Below, in pieces: positions 27,159-35,794 of a stretch of DNA of 64,000 nt (its first letter is position 1; the number at the start of each line of letters is the position of its first letter). The translations under genes were made by a program, and so were the position numbers. The stretch covers positions 496,001 through 560,000 of the forward strand of contig NZ_JRAA01000002.1 of assembly GCF_000787395.1 (NCBI RefSeq), given 5' to 3'. Source of the DNA: Solemya velum gill symbiont (GTDB lineage: Bacteria > Pseudomonadota > Gammaproteobacteria > Chromatiales > Chromatiaceae). The notes under the pieces are model-generated. The model searched no databases. It had not been told where the DNA came from and saw only the letters and a program-made list of their open reading frames with translations.

Positions 27159-27683
27159 TCAATACTGTGCGTAGACAGATGTGTTGTTATCCGGATCAAC
27201 TTCCAATACGGCATAGCTGTCCTTCCTGTGACCCTCCATTCCAGGTGACCCCATCGGCATACCGGGAACTGTTAATCCTGAAATTTCGGGTTTTTCAGAT
27301 AACAGGCGCTTGATGTCTTTTGCAGGCACGTGTCCCTCGATAAAATAACCATCTACAGTGGCTGTGTGACATGACTGCAGTCCCGCTTGCACACCAAATT
27401 CCTGTTTAATTGGCTGCATATTGGATCGGTCTCTTGTGCTCACCGTGAACCCATTTGAACGCAGATGATCGACCCATTCGTTACAACAGCCACATGTGGG
27501 GCTTTTATAGACAATCACTTCAGCCGCTTCCACTGGCTGAGTTGAAACATTAACGAGTAGCGCTGCTGCTCCGCCTATCATCCCAACGAAAATCGTGAAT
27601 AAAAATACTTTCCTTAATGACTGACGCTTCCCAGTTTTTGACTCTTTATCTTGAATGCTATTTGTTCTGCCTTGCATACTCAT
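27159..27683 (-). CDS. DUF411 family periplasmic metal-binding protein
   Basis: The 174-residue protein has an N-terminal membrane anchor or signal (FLFTIFVGMIGGAAALLV) and the DUF411 core: VYKSPTCGCCNEWVDHLRSN, a central CHTATVDGYFIEGHVP and the C-terminal GLTVPGMPMGSPGME. Family members are linked to copper resistance; the CxCC and Cys/His positions could bind Cu(I). It is followed by a cytochrome gene and preceded by a Cys/Met/His-rich protein on the same strand. Confidence 0.88.
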   Translation of the reverse strand: MSMQGRTNSIQDKESKTGKRQSLRKVFLFTIFVGMIGGAAALLVNVSTQPVEAAEVIVYKSPTCGCCNEWVDHLRSNGFTVSTRDRSNMQPIKQEFGVQAGLQSCHTATVDGYFIEGHVPAKDIKRLLSEKPEISGLTVPGMPMGSPGMEGHRKDSYAVLEVDPDNNTSVYAQY

Positions 27684-27826
27684 ATCGACAACCTCTCGAT
27701 GCTGACGAGATCATGCTCATACATGATTTCTGATATTCATATCGATTGATCAGACGATTGGAATTAACATTCTCAATCTCTGTTCAACCTGTAAACAGGT
27801 GGTATTAACCAAGCCTGGAATCAGAT

Positions 27827-28198
27827 TCAGGTTATCGGAGGTCGAAAGAAAACAAACGGGGGAGCAATGGGAATTGCCGAAGAGACAATAGCGAGATAAT
27901 TCGACTTGTTATGTTGATCTGTATGCGTAAATAAATTTTCCATACAGGTGAGATTGGCACAATTGCCGGAAGAACAGGAAGAGTCTATTCCACATGTGTG
28001 CTGCTTCTGACAACAATCTCCCTGCTCCACGCTTGGTTGATCACTAGCTGAGTGATGCATGGCGTGCATTGTGTCATCTGACATCTCCATGTTCATTTCT
28101 GCACAATGCGCGTTGCTTGCAGCAGTCAATAACACGGGATAAAGCCCGACCAGAATGGCCAGGATGATGGGTAGACTCTTAGTCGTTAACCTGTTCAT
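27827..28198 (-). CDS. Cys/Met/His-rich exported protein, copper-associated
   Basis: The 123-residue protein has a signal peptide (IILAILVGLYPVLLTAASNA) followed by a metal-binding-looking stretch: CAEMNMEMSDDTMHAMHH and then CCQKQHTCGIDSSCSSGNC. Its C-terminus ends in FFRPPIT, a tail seen in small copper-induced proteins of the DUF2946/CopL type. It likely binds Cu(I) in the periplasm, which is inference. It lies upstream of DUF411 on the same strand with a gap of about 140 bases. Confidence 0.65.
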   Translation of the reverse strand: MNRLTTKSLPIILAILVGLYPVLLTAASNAHCAEMNMEMSDDTMHAMHHSASDQPSVEQGDCCQKQHTCGIDSSCSSGNCANLTCMENLFTHTDQHNKSNYLAIVSSAIPIAPPFVFFRPPIT

Positions 28199-28296
28199 GT
28201 GCCTATCAGGATAGCAGGGAGAGAATTGGCGTCAAGCTGACTGAACATAATTTCTGGCAGCTACTGGTGAAATCTGTATTGCCTTGTCCCTTTCTG

Positions 28297-28911
28297 TCAG
28301 GTTTTAGTCAACAAAATAGCGCCCGTGGTTATCATTGCGCAACCGGCTGTTTTATTCATTCTGCTCTGCGCAGTTTCACTTTTGAAAAGCAGTCTCGCAC
28401 GAGATGCTGTGAAGGCATAGAAGAGCATCACCGAACCGAGCACAAAAGAGACAACCAATGCAACAATAGCCACATCAATAGTCGCAAGTGTACCCAGGTT
28501 AACGAAGGTGGGCAGAAAGCCCAGGTAGAAGAGAATCACTTTCGGGTTACCGAGCGTTATCGACAAGCCGCCAAGGAAGCTCTGTTTACCGGATTGATAA
28601 TTTGCTTCGGTGATATCTGTCAACGATATACGGGCATGCCACAACCTGACACCCAGCCAGATCAAATAGGCTGCACCCAGGTATTTAATCACTGTGAATA
28701 GTGCGTTGAATGTTTCTGCAATAGCCGCAAGACCATAAATCGCAAACAGAAGAAAAACCAGGTCACCGACAACAATACCCATGATGACGGGCAACGTGTG
28801 TCTGAATCCCGAGGCAAGCGCTTTGGAGACTGTTGCAAATACTCCCGGTCCAGGCGTGATGGCTAATAGAAACATGGCGAGCGCCAGCCCCAATGTGCTG
28901 ATGATTGTCAT
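28297..28911 (-). CDS. LysE/RhtB family amino-acid exporter
   Basis: The 204-residue inner-membrane protein has six hydrophobic segments and the family's N-terminal FLLAITPGPGVFATVSKAL. A middle GGLSITLGNPKVILFYLGFL block is also diagnostic. These carriers export amino acids or their derivatives. Nothing nearby fixes the substrate. Confidence 0.9.
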   Translation of the reverse strand: MTIISTLGLALAMFLLAITPGPGVFATVSKALASGFRHTLPVIMGIVVGDLVFLLFAIYGLAAIAETFNALFTVIKYLGAAYLIWLGVRLWHARISLTDITEANYQSGKQSFLGGLSITLGNPKVILFYLGFLPTFVNLGTLATIDVAIVALVVSFVLGSVMLFYAFTASRARLLFKSETAQSRMNKTAGCAMITTGAILLTKT

Positions 28912-28975
28912 AGAGCCTCTGGCCTGATGCTAAAAACTATTTATGGGAACACTTCCACTATTACAGGTTACCGGA

Positions 28976-29743
28976 TCAGATATGTTTTTTCATAAATGCA
29001 TTCATGATAGTGGCAAGATTCACCGGGGCCTCCTGCATTGGATAATGTCCTGCATTTGCAATGAATTCCAGTTCTGAATTCGGTAGCCACGCAAAATAGG
29101 TTGCCTCCATCGCCTCTTTCGTAAAGGCTTGGTCATGTTCACCAAGGCAAACCAGGGTTGGCGTTTCCAAACCGACCACCTCGTCAGAAAAGCTCTCCTT
29201 AACCCACGCATTCAGGTAGCCCGTGAAAGCAGGCACAGTCGTAGTATTGCGAGAACGTTCAACCATGTAATTCAACCATGCTGAAGAGTTTCTGTTACCG
29301 GTTGTGAAATCAAGGATGTTATAACGGTTCTCATCGCTCTCAATCGCACCTTCGAACATTGGCCATGTCTGCTCGTCAAGTTGTGCGCCACAAGCTGGCA
29401 CAGGGTCTATTCCAACAGCGCTTTTCACCCTCTCACGATCATCAATATCGAGCATCACCCGCTGCATTGCCATGCCTCCCATTGAGTGACCAACCAGGTG
29501 GAAGCTGTCGCAGTAGAGTGAATCGATGAGTTCGATGGTATCACTGGCAATTTCACTCGTCGTATAACTGCCGTCGATATCGGCTGATTTACCATAGCCC
29601 CGGTAGTCAATAAAAACATAGGTGAATGTCTCTTTGTCGAGCGCCGGAAATGTTGGCTCCCAGACTGAGTAGTCTCCAAACCAGCCGTGAAGTACAAAAA
29701 CTGTTTCAGGGCCCGAACCGATAATAGTGTGACCAATAGCCAT
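28976..29743 (-). CDS. Alpha/beta hydrolase
   Basis: The 255-residue protein shows the fold's landmarks: an oxyanion-hole HGWFGDYSVWEP (about 19-30), the nucleophile elbow LVGHSMGGMAMQ (Ser at about 100), a candidate acid Asp in LGEHDQAFT and the terminal His in ANAGHYPMQEAP. The closest types are esterases or carboxylester hydrolases of the 3-oxoadipate enol-lactonase-like group. The substrate is unknown and the gene seems to stand alone. Confidence 0.88.
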   Translation of the reverse strand: MAIGHTIIGSGPETVFVLHGWFGDYSVWEPTFPALDKETFTYVFIDYRGYGKSADIDGSYTTSEIASDTIELIDSLYCDSFHLVGHSMGGMAMQRVMLDIDDRERVKSAVGIDPVPACGAQLDEQTWPMFEGAIESDENRYNILDFTTGNRNSSAWLNYMVERSRNTTTVPAFTGYLNAWVKESFSDEVVGLETPTLVCLGEHDQAFTKEAMEATYFAWLPNSELEFIANAGHYPMQEAPVNLATIMNAFMKKHI

Positions 29744-29938
29744 AATTGAGTTCTCCTCTGAATAACCGGCTTCCCCGGCCGGTCTCTTTTCTTAGTTGTT
29801 ATCGCGGGTGTAGCTAAGAGCGTGGATGACGCTTCCACAAATTCTTGATACAAGTATAGAACATTAACCTGATAGTATATTTTTCACCGGTCTGACTATA
29901 TTATCGGCTAATGATTACCTGATATTGATCTAAAGCCC

Positions 29939-30388
29939 ATGATTCGTTGCATCTCCATTCTCCTGGCTGCCCTCTTGCTTCTCTCCTGCAGCAATACAAC
30001 GCCCTATCCTGCCCTGCAGATGTCAACCTATGAGGGCGAAACAATTGAACTGGACAATGAGACACCTCTGACACTGCTCTTCTTTTTCTCGATGAGCAAC
30101 CCTGTCTCGATTGGAGCGCTCTACAACCTGCATCAGCACGTCCTTGATGATGAGATCGATATTATTGCGATTGCAACGCAAGTTGACCGGCCACCGAATG
30201 TCGCGATTATTCAACGAAAACTACTGATACCGATCGTGATTGATAACGATGACCGCATCTCACCGACATTCGGGGGGATGCAATTAACGCCCGCAATCAA
30301 GCTGATCAAAATGGGGGAAATATTGCATTCACAGGATGAACCAATTGATTACGAAGCTCTCAATGAATTGATTGCAGACAACAAGTAA
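29939..30388 (+). CDS. Lipoprotein with thioredoxin-like fold lacking the active cysteines
   Basis: The 149-residue protein starts with a lipoprotein signal peptide (lipobox LLSC, Cys at about 17). The rest resembles a TlpA/ResA-type thioredoxin fold (PLTLLFFFSMSNP, then cis-Pro-like LTPAIKLI), but where the family has WCxxC there is SMSNPVS and there are no other cysteines. It therefore cannot do thiol chemistry and may be a structural or heme/copper-binding homologue. It converges on fccB across a shared terminator. Confidence 0.6.
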   Translation: MIRCISILLAALLLLSCSNTTPYPALQMSTYEGETIELDNETPLTLLFFFSMSNPVSIGALYNLHQHVLDDEIDIIAIATQVDRPPNVAIIQRKLLIPIVIDNDDRISPTFGGMQLTPAIKLIKMGEILHSQDEPIDYEALNELIADNK

Positions 30389-30408
30389 CACCCTGTCGCT
30401 TCGCCCAT

Positions 30409-30437
30409 AAAAAAAGCCCGCAGTTGCGGGCTTTTTT
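30409..30437. terminator. Bidirectional rho-independent terminator
   Basis: GCCCGCA-GT-TGCGGGC flanked by A-run and T-run (30416-30431 core) serves both the lipoprotein gene (+) and fccB (-), which converge here. Confidence 0.9.
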
Positions 30438-30456
30438 GTTACGCAAGTAACACCTA

Positions 30457-31737
30457 TTACATGAAAATATCACTAGTGATATTGTTAAACCAGCTATAGG
30501 CATACTGTACTTCACGTGCACGGTCAGTCGCAGAGCTGTCCATTGGCGTCAGACCACCAGACCCCTTGATCTTGGCAACTTTACCGTCAACCAGGTTGTA
30601 AACCATTGCAACAGAGATCGCGTCATCCGGACCAACGATACTGTAACAAGTGTTAACCCAGCTTGGATCACCAGGCTGATTGCCGTTAAGCAGGTTAACA
30701 ACTGCTGCTGCAGTGACCTTGGCTTCAGAACTTGCCGCGTAGCCAGATTTTGGCAGTGGCTTCTGAATTGCCGCATCACCGATAACGTGAATACCCTTAT
30801 GGATAGTAGACTCAAAGGTTGCGTGATCAACAGGGCACCAGCCGCTGTCATTCGTCAGACCAGCAGTCTTGGCGATAGATCCAGCATGCTGTGCCGGAAT
30901 GATGTTAACCACATCACCCTTCATGGTGTCGCCCTTTCCAGTAGTGATAGTACCGGCTTTTGCATCAACGCTTGCAACGCCACCTGTCTCTTCAACACTG
31001 TGCCACTCGATAATGCCCTTGTAGTGCCTGTCGAAGGCTTGCATGAAGAGCTTCATCTTGGAGAATTTCTTCTTCGCATCAAGGATCACTATCTTGGACT
31101 TTGGCTTGTTAGCCTTCAGATACATGCCAATCTGGCAAGCACGCTCGTATGGTCCAGGAGGACAACGGAACGGATTTGGCGGTGGTGCAATAATCACTGT
31201 ACCACCATCCTTCATCGCGTGAACCTGGTCACGCAGGATCTGAGTCTGCTCACCGGCTTTCCACGCATGTGGCATCATCTGGGCTGCTTCTTCACTGTAG
31301 CCACCGATGGTGTCGTAACGCAGGGAGATACCTGGAGCTACGATACAACGGTCATAGTCAAAAGACTGGCCGCCAGCGGTCATGACTTTCTTCGCACCAG
31401 CATCGATGCCTGACACCATGTCATGTACGATGTTGATACCGTGACCTTTCAGGCCATCATAGCCAAAACGGATGCTTTCCATGGTGCGGTGACCACTGAG
31501 CACCTCGTTACTGAGGTAACAGGTGTGATAGTGCTTGTTTGGTTCAATGATAGTGACATCAATTGAGCTGTCACCACGCTTGATATATTTTGCTGCTGTT
31601 GCACCGGCAGTACCACCACCAATAACAACAACCTTCTTTGTACCTGAAGCGATGGAGAAAACTGGTGCTCCTACAGCAGAAACTGCAGCTGTACCACCTA
31701 CAACCTTGACAAAGTTACGACGTGTAAATTTCTTCAT
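30457..31737 (-). CDS. fccB: Flavocytochrome c sulfide dehydrogenase, flavoprotein subunit
   Basis: The 426-residue protein oxidises sulfide to sulfur in the periplasm. A twin-arginine signal (FTRRNFVKVVGG) starts it, followed by the FAD loop VVIGGGTAGATAAKYI, then HTCYLSNEVLSG and the second redox-cysteine region NTCYSIV that characterise FccB/SoxF. It follows fccA by 14 bases; the two form the FCSD heterodimer. Because it carries a Tat signal and folds with FAD in the cytoplasm before export, the layout is as known for Chromatiaceae. Confidence 0.95.
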   Translation of the reverse strand: MKKFTRRNFVKVVGGTAAVSAVGAPVFSIASGTKKVVVIGGGTAGATAAKYIKRGDSSIDVTIIEPNKHYHTCYLSNEVLSGHRTMESIRFGYDGLKGHGINIVHDMVSGIDAGAKKVMTAGGQSFDYDRCIVAPGISLRYDTIGGYSEEAAQMMPHAWKAGEQTQILRDQVHAMKDGGTVIIAPPPNPFRCPPGPYERACQIGMYLKANKPKSKIVILDAKKKFSKMKLFMQAFDRHYKGIIEWHSVEETGGVASVDAKAGTITTGKGDTMKGDVVNIIPAQHAGSIAKTAGLTNDSGWCPVDHATFESTIHKGIHVIGDAAIQKPLPKSGYAASSEAKVTAAAVVNLLNGNQPGDPSWVNTCYSIVGPDDAISVAMVYNLVDGKVAKIKGSGGLTPMDSSATDRAREVQYAYSWFNNITSDIFM

Positions 31738-31751
31738 TATCAGATACCCCC

Positions 31752-32330
31752 TTATTTCTGGCTTGCAAAGAAGTGAAGAGTTGCTTCGATTTGCGCATCA
31801 TCGAGCTTCTTGACTTTTTTAGCCATTTTCTTTGGCATTTCACGTGCGCCACTCTTGAAGTCTTCCATTGAGTATTGCAGGTATGGGAGCCACTGACCGG
31901 CAAGAATGCCAGAATCGTCATCGGCAAGTGCACCTTTCTCGTCATGACACTTTTCACAGCTGTCCTCATAGACTTTGGCACCGGCTGCTACTTTGTCCGC
32001 ATCAGTTTTCTGATCGGCGGATGGAATATCCTGTGCTGCAAAAACTTCACCCATGGCAGCATACTGCTCTTCTGTATAACCTTTTGCGATACGGCCCATG
32101 ATCGTACTGGCGCGCTCACCACTCTTGAACTGATTCATTGAATCAACCAGGTATACAGACGACATACCTGCGAGATGCGGTGCTGCTGGTCCGGTACTTA
32201 CACCATCTGTACCATGACAGCCAGCACATGTGTCGGCCAGCATCTGGCCTGTTGGTTCGGCAGATACACTCGCCGCCCCAAGCACCAACCCCGCGCTCAA
32301 TGTAATTGAGATAATTCTTTTTAAAGACAT
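31752..32330 (-). CDS. fccA: Diheme cytochrome c subunit of sulfide dehydrogenase
   Basis: The 192-residue protein has a signal peptide and two heme motifs, CAGCHG (about 35) and CEKCHD (about 133), in the cytochrome c4-like arrangement of FccA. It takes electrons from the FccB flavin and passes them to soluble cytochromes. It is the first gene of the pair, with fccB 14 bases downstream. The 250 bases upstream (32331-32580) hold only AT-rich promoter-like sequence and no ORF. Confidence 0.9.
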   Translation of the reverse strand: MSLKRIISITLSAGLVLGAASVSAEPTGQMLADTCAGCHGTDGVSTGPAAPHLAGMSSVYLVDSMNQFKSGERASTIMGRIAKGYTEEQYAAMGEVFAAQDIPSADQKTDADKVAAGAKVYEDSCEKCHDEKGALADDDSGILAGQWLPYLQYSMEDFKSGAREMPKKMAKKVKKLDDAQIEATLHFFASQK

Positions 32331-32580
32331 ATGATTCCTCTCCTGTTTTTTCTTTTCAGGTGTGTTGGCTTATTTAAGGCCGCTCTCCCAGACTGGATAT
32401 CCGGGAAAGACTCCATTCTCCGTATTATTATTTATCGCCACAGCCTTTGCTGACCGCGACATTATTATGCATTGCCTCATGACTATAAGGGTTTAAAACT
32501 GTAGCGTCAAAACCATTTTAAATATTAGTATTTTAGAATGAAGTTACTTAATTCTACTTCATCTCATCACAAGAACCGAT

Positions 32581-35052
32581 TCAGTCGTCGACTCTCTGCA
32601 AACGTAACGCATTGACTACCACGACCAGTGAGCTCAGCGACATTCCAATTGCTGCACCCCACGGCGGTATCAGCCCGACAGCAGCAAAAGGAACCGCAAT
32701 AAAATTGTATCCTGCTGCCCAGGCAAAATTCTGCATCAGGTTTGTATGAGTTCTTTTCGCAAGACGACGTGCCTTTACAAGCACCTCTGGCTCATCATTA
32801 AGCAAAAGGAAATCACTACTGTTATTCGCAAGATCAGTCGCATCGGCAAAAGAGAGAGACATCTGCAAGCGCAAGCGTCGGGGCAACATTAATGCCATCA
32901 CCAAACATGGCGATTTGCCTGCCCTCCTTCTGACGGGATTGCACCCAGTCGAACTTCTCACGCGGAGAGAGATTGGCATGGAAGCTGGTAATGCCCAACT
33001 TGTTCGCAACCCGTTCAACATTCTGCTGTGAATCTCCACTGAGAATGACAAACTCTTCAACGCCAGTCTCTTTCAGGCCTGAGAGAAGTTCCTCAACCCC
33101 GGAACGCAAGGGATCATGGAAAGTGAAAATAGCAACCACACCACTGCCGGAAGCGAGAACAGAGACGAGATATCCCTGCTGGCGAAAGGACTCAACCCTC
33201 TCTCTTTGCTCAGCTGTCAGCGGTGTTGATTCTTCAATATATTCAGCCTTGCCAAGAAACCACTCTTCACCATTTATACGCGCTCTGGTGCCTGCGCCGG
33301 GCAGGTTAAACAACTCTCCGGTATCCGCTTTATCGTGAGGAAAAGCCCGTAACGCCTTTGCAACCGGGTGTTCAGAATCTGCCGAGAGCAGCGATGCGCG
33401 GCCCATGGCATCATCCCGCTCGACACCCGCATAAGTAACAATCTCGGCCAGTTCCGGCTTGCCGTGTGTCAATGTGCCAGTCTTGTCGAAAACAAAAAGT
33501 TTGCTCTTTGCCAGTGCATCCAATGCTTTCATGCGTAACGGCAGCATACCCAGTCCAACAAATTTCCCGGCACTGACCGAGAGTGACATTGGAGTCGCCA
33601 GTGCGAGCGCGCATGGGCAGGTAACAATCAGTACAGCAACAGTTGTTGCCAGCCATTGATCTGGCTGGTGAATGAACCAGTAAGTGGCCGTAGTCGCTGC
33701 AAGCACAAGAATCACGGCAACGAACCAGGTTGCAATCCTGTCCGCCAACTCGGCATATCCGGGGCGCTGCGCAAGCCCCCTGTCGATCAGCTTGCGGATT
33801 TCACTCACGGCAGATGCCTGCACAGTGTGTGTCACCCGCATGTCGATGGATTGCTCTCCATTAACAGAACCGGCAAGCAGTGCATCTCCAACCTCATGCA
33901 GAACAGGCAAAGACTCACCCGTGAGCAGTGATTCATCGAAACTGCTCTCACCCCTGACGACTTCACCATCGACCTGTACCGTTTCACCCGGAAGCAGGTG
34001 CACCAGGTCTCCGACCTGCAAATCCTCAACTGCTACGCGATGCCTTTCGCCACTGGAATCGATCCTTGAAGCTGTTCTGGGTGTCACCCTTGCCAACTCT
34101 TCCAATCTGCCTGCGGCCTTCAACTTACCCTTGAGCTCAAGTCTGCGCGCGAGCAGCAGGAAGAAGACAAACATTGCGATCGAATCCAGGTAAACCTCAC
34201 CCTGGCTGGTGATGGTCGCATTGAGGCTGCCGAACCAGGCGAACAGAAGCCCCAGCACAACCGGGACGTCCATTCCAAGGCGCCGGTTTTTAATATCGCT
34301 CCAGACGCCGGCAAAGAATTCCTGACCTGAATAGATCAGAATACATGCGGTCAGGAACAGCCCGGTCCAACGCCCGAGGACAACCCACATAGGTAGAGAT
34401 GCACCCGGCTCTGCCGGCAACAAGTAAGTGGCGAACGAAAACTGCATCACCAGCATACCGATAACACCTGCATAATAAGGCGCTCGGTACTGCGCCGGTT
34501 ACGTACTTTCTGCAGTTGCTTTGATCGCGTTGCATCATATGGATGTGCGATATAGCCAATACTGGTAATCGCTGTGAGTATCTCACTGAGGCGAATCTTT
34601 TGCGGATCCCACTTCACGCGCGCACGCTGTGTCACATCATCGATATGAACATCCATGACACCATCAAGACTGCGTAAATGTCGTTCATTCAGCCACAAGC
34701 AAGCTGGACACCTGATATTCTCCAGCAGCAGTGACGCCTCACGCCACGCACCTTCCTCGAGAACAAAATTCTTCTGTATCTCGGGGCGGTCATATAGATC
34801 AGACTGCTTGAGAAAATCAGGAACAATATCAATATCGGCTGTTGCGGAATGCGTGGTTCGGTGTTTGTAATAATCCTCGAGTCCGGCACCAACAATTGCG
34901 CTGCAAACAGCCTCGCACCCATGGCAGCAGAAATGCCTCTCGACATCCAGAACATCCAGGTTGATTGGGTCATCGAAATCAGGAACAGGCAACCCGCAGT
35001 GAAAACAGGTCTCCTCTACCTCGGAAGGTGGTTTGATGTCAGCTCCGCCCAT
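32581..35052 (-). pseudogene. ccoI: Copper-exporting P1B ATPase CcoI/FixI-like, broken by two frameshifts
   Basis: The N-terminal frame (from 35052) has the zinc-finger-like CFHCG...CCHGC part and CPACLWLNERHLR of the heavy-metal domain. The middle frame (from about 34456) has TCPCALALATP, the phosphorylation site FDKTGTLTHG and a hinge motif read as MFGDGINVAPTL instead of GDGIND. The third frame (to 32581) has NSSDFLLLNDEP and the last membrane helices. Frame breaks lie at about 34460-34475 and in the TCTCTC/TTTT run near 32847-32860, where loss of one TC unit would restore VSLSFADATD. The D-to-V change hits a Mg-binding residue, so the gene is probably dead. CcoI normally delivers copper to cytochrome oxidase. 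Confidence 0.85.
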
Positions 35053-35090
35053 GTGAGTATTGTATGATAGAAGAATCAGGCGGAGTAACG

Positions 35091-35122
35091 AAAACCCCGA
35101 TCATTCACATGATCGGGGTTTT
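35091..35122. terminator. Terminator between the oxidase operon and ccoI
   Basis: AAAACCCCGATCAT-TCAC-ATGATCGGGGTTTT is a 14-bp perfect stem with a four-base loop ending in a T-run in both directions. It lies after the cytochrome gene of the oxidase operon and before the start of ccoI on the minus strand, so it separates the two transcription units. Confidence 0.88.
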
Positions 35123-35129
35123 GAGTCAG

Positions 35130-35792
35130 TTACTCGGGGTCAGGCAGTGCGTAATAGTCTGCCAGTGCCTCGATCTCTTCTTCTGTCAGCGCCTTGCTAA
35201 CGTAGCGCATACGTGAGTAGACATCGTTCTCTCGATCATCTTCCTTGAATGCTGTCATAGCCGTAACCAGGTATTCCTTGTACTGGTTATTGATACGCGG
35301 GTGGTCAAACTGACCACCGTTACCACGGCTACCGTGGCAGGCAGCACATGCTTTCAGCAAACGCTCCGGATCGCCGTTAACAACCAGCTTGCGCACATCC
35401 TCCGACATCTGCTTGCCTTCCGTGCCGTTGCCTGCTTCTTGCATGCCGAACCAGACAGCCAGGTCTGCCAGCTGCTGATCGTCCATCTCCTTGACCTTCT
35501 TGTACATGTCACGGTCATCACGCTTCTTGTCCCTGAAATCGATCAACTGCTTGAAGGCGTATGAAGGCATCAGGCCTGCGATATTGTTGTCCTCACCGTC
35601 ATCAGAGACACCATTGTCACCATGACACTTTGAACACTTCTCCTTCTTTGCAAGCGCTTCGCCCCGTGCAGGGTCTGCGTTCATAAGAAATTTCAGTGTG
35701 GGAACGTCATATGCAACATTCGAGGAAGGCTCGGCCGACACTATAGATGCAGACAGAACCATTGCTATTACTGTAGTAATTCTAATCATCAT
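35130..35792 (-). CDS. Diheme cytochrome c of the oxidase operon
   Basis: The start at 35792 (MMIRITTVIAMVLSASIVSA) gives 220 residues and a signal peptide; an upstream ATG at 35807 would overlap the oxidase gene by 13 bases. Heme motifs are CSKCHG and CAACHG. The two-lobed layout is of the cytochrome c4 type, an efficient donor to terminal oxidases, and the gene is the last of a four-gene ba3-type oxidase operon. Confidence 0.88.
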   Translation of the reverse strand: MMIRITTVIAMVLSASIVSAEPSSNVAYDVPTLKFLMNADPARGEALAKKEKCSKCHGDNGVSDDGEDNNIAGLMPSYAFKQLIDFRDKKRDDRDMYKKVKEMDDQQLADLAVWFGMQEAGNGTEGKQMSEDVRKLVVNGDPERLLKACAACHGSRGNGGQFDHPRINNQYKEYLVTAMTAFKEDDRENDVYSRMRYVSKALTEEEIEALADYYALPDPE

Positions 35793-35794
35793 CG

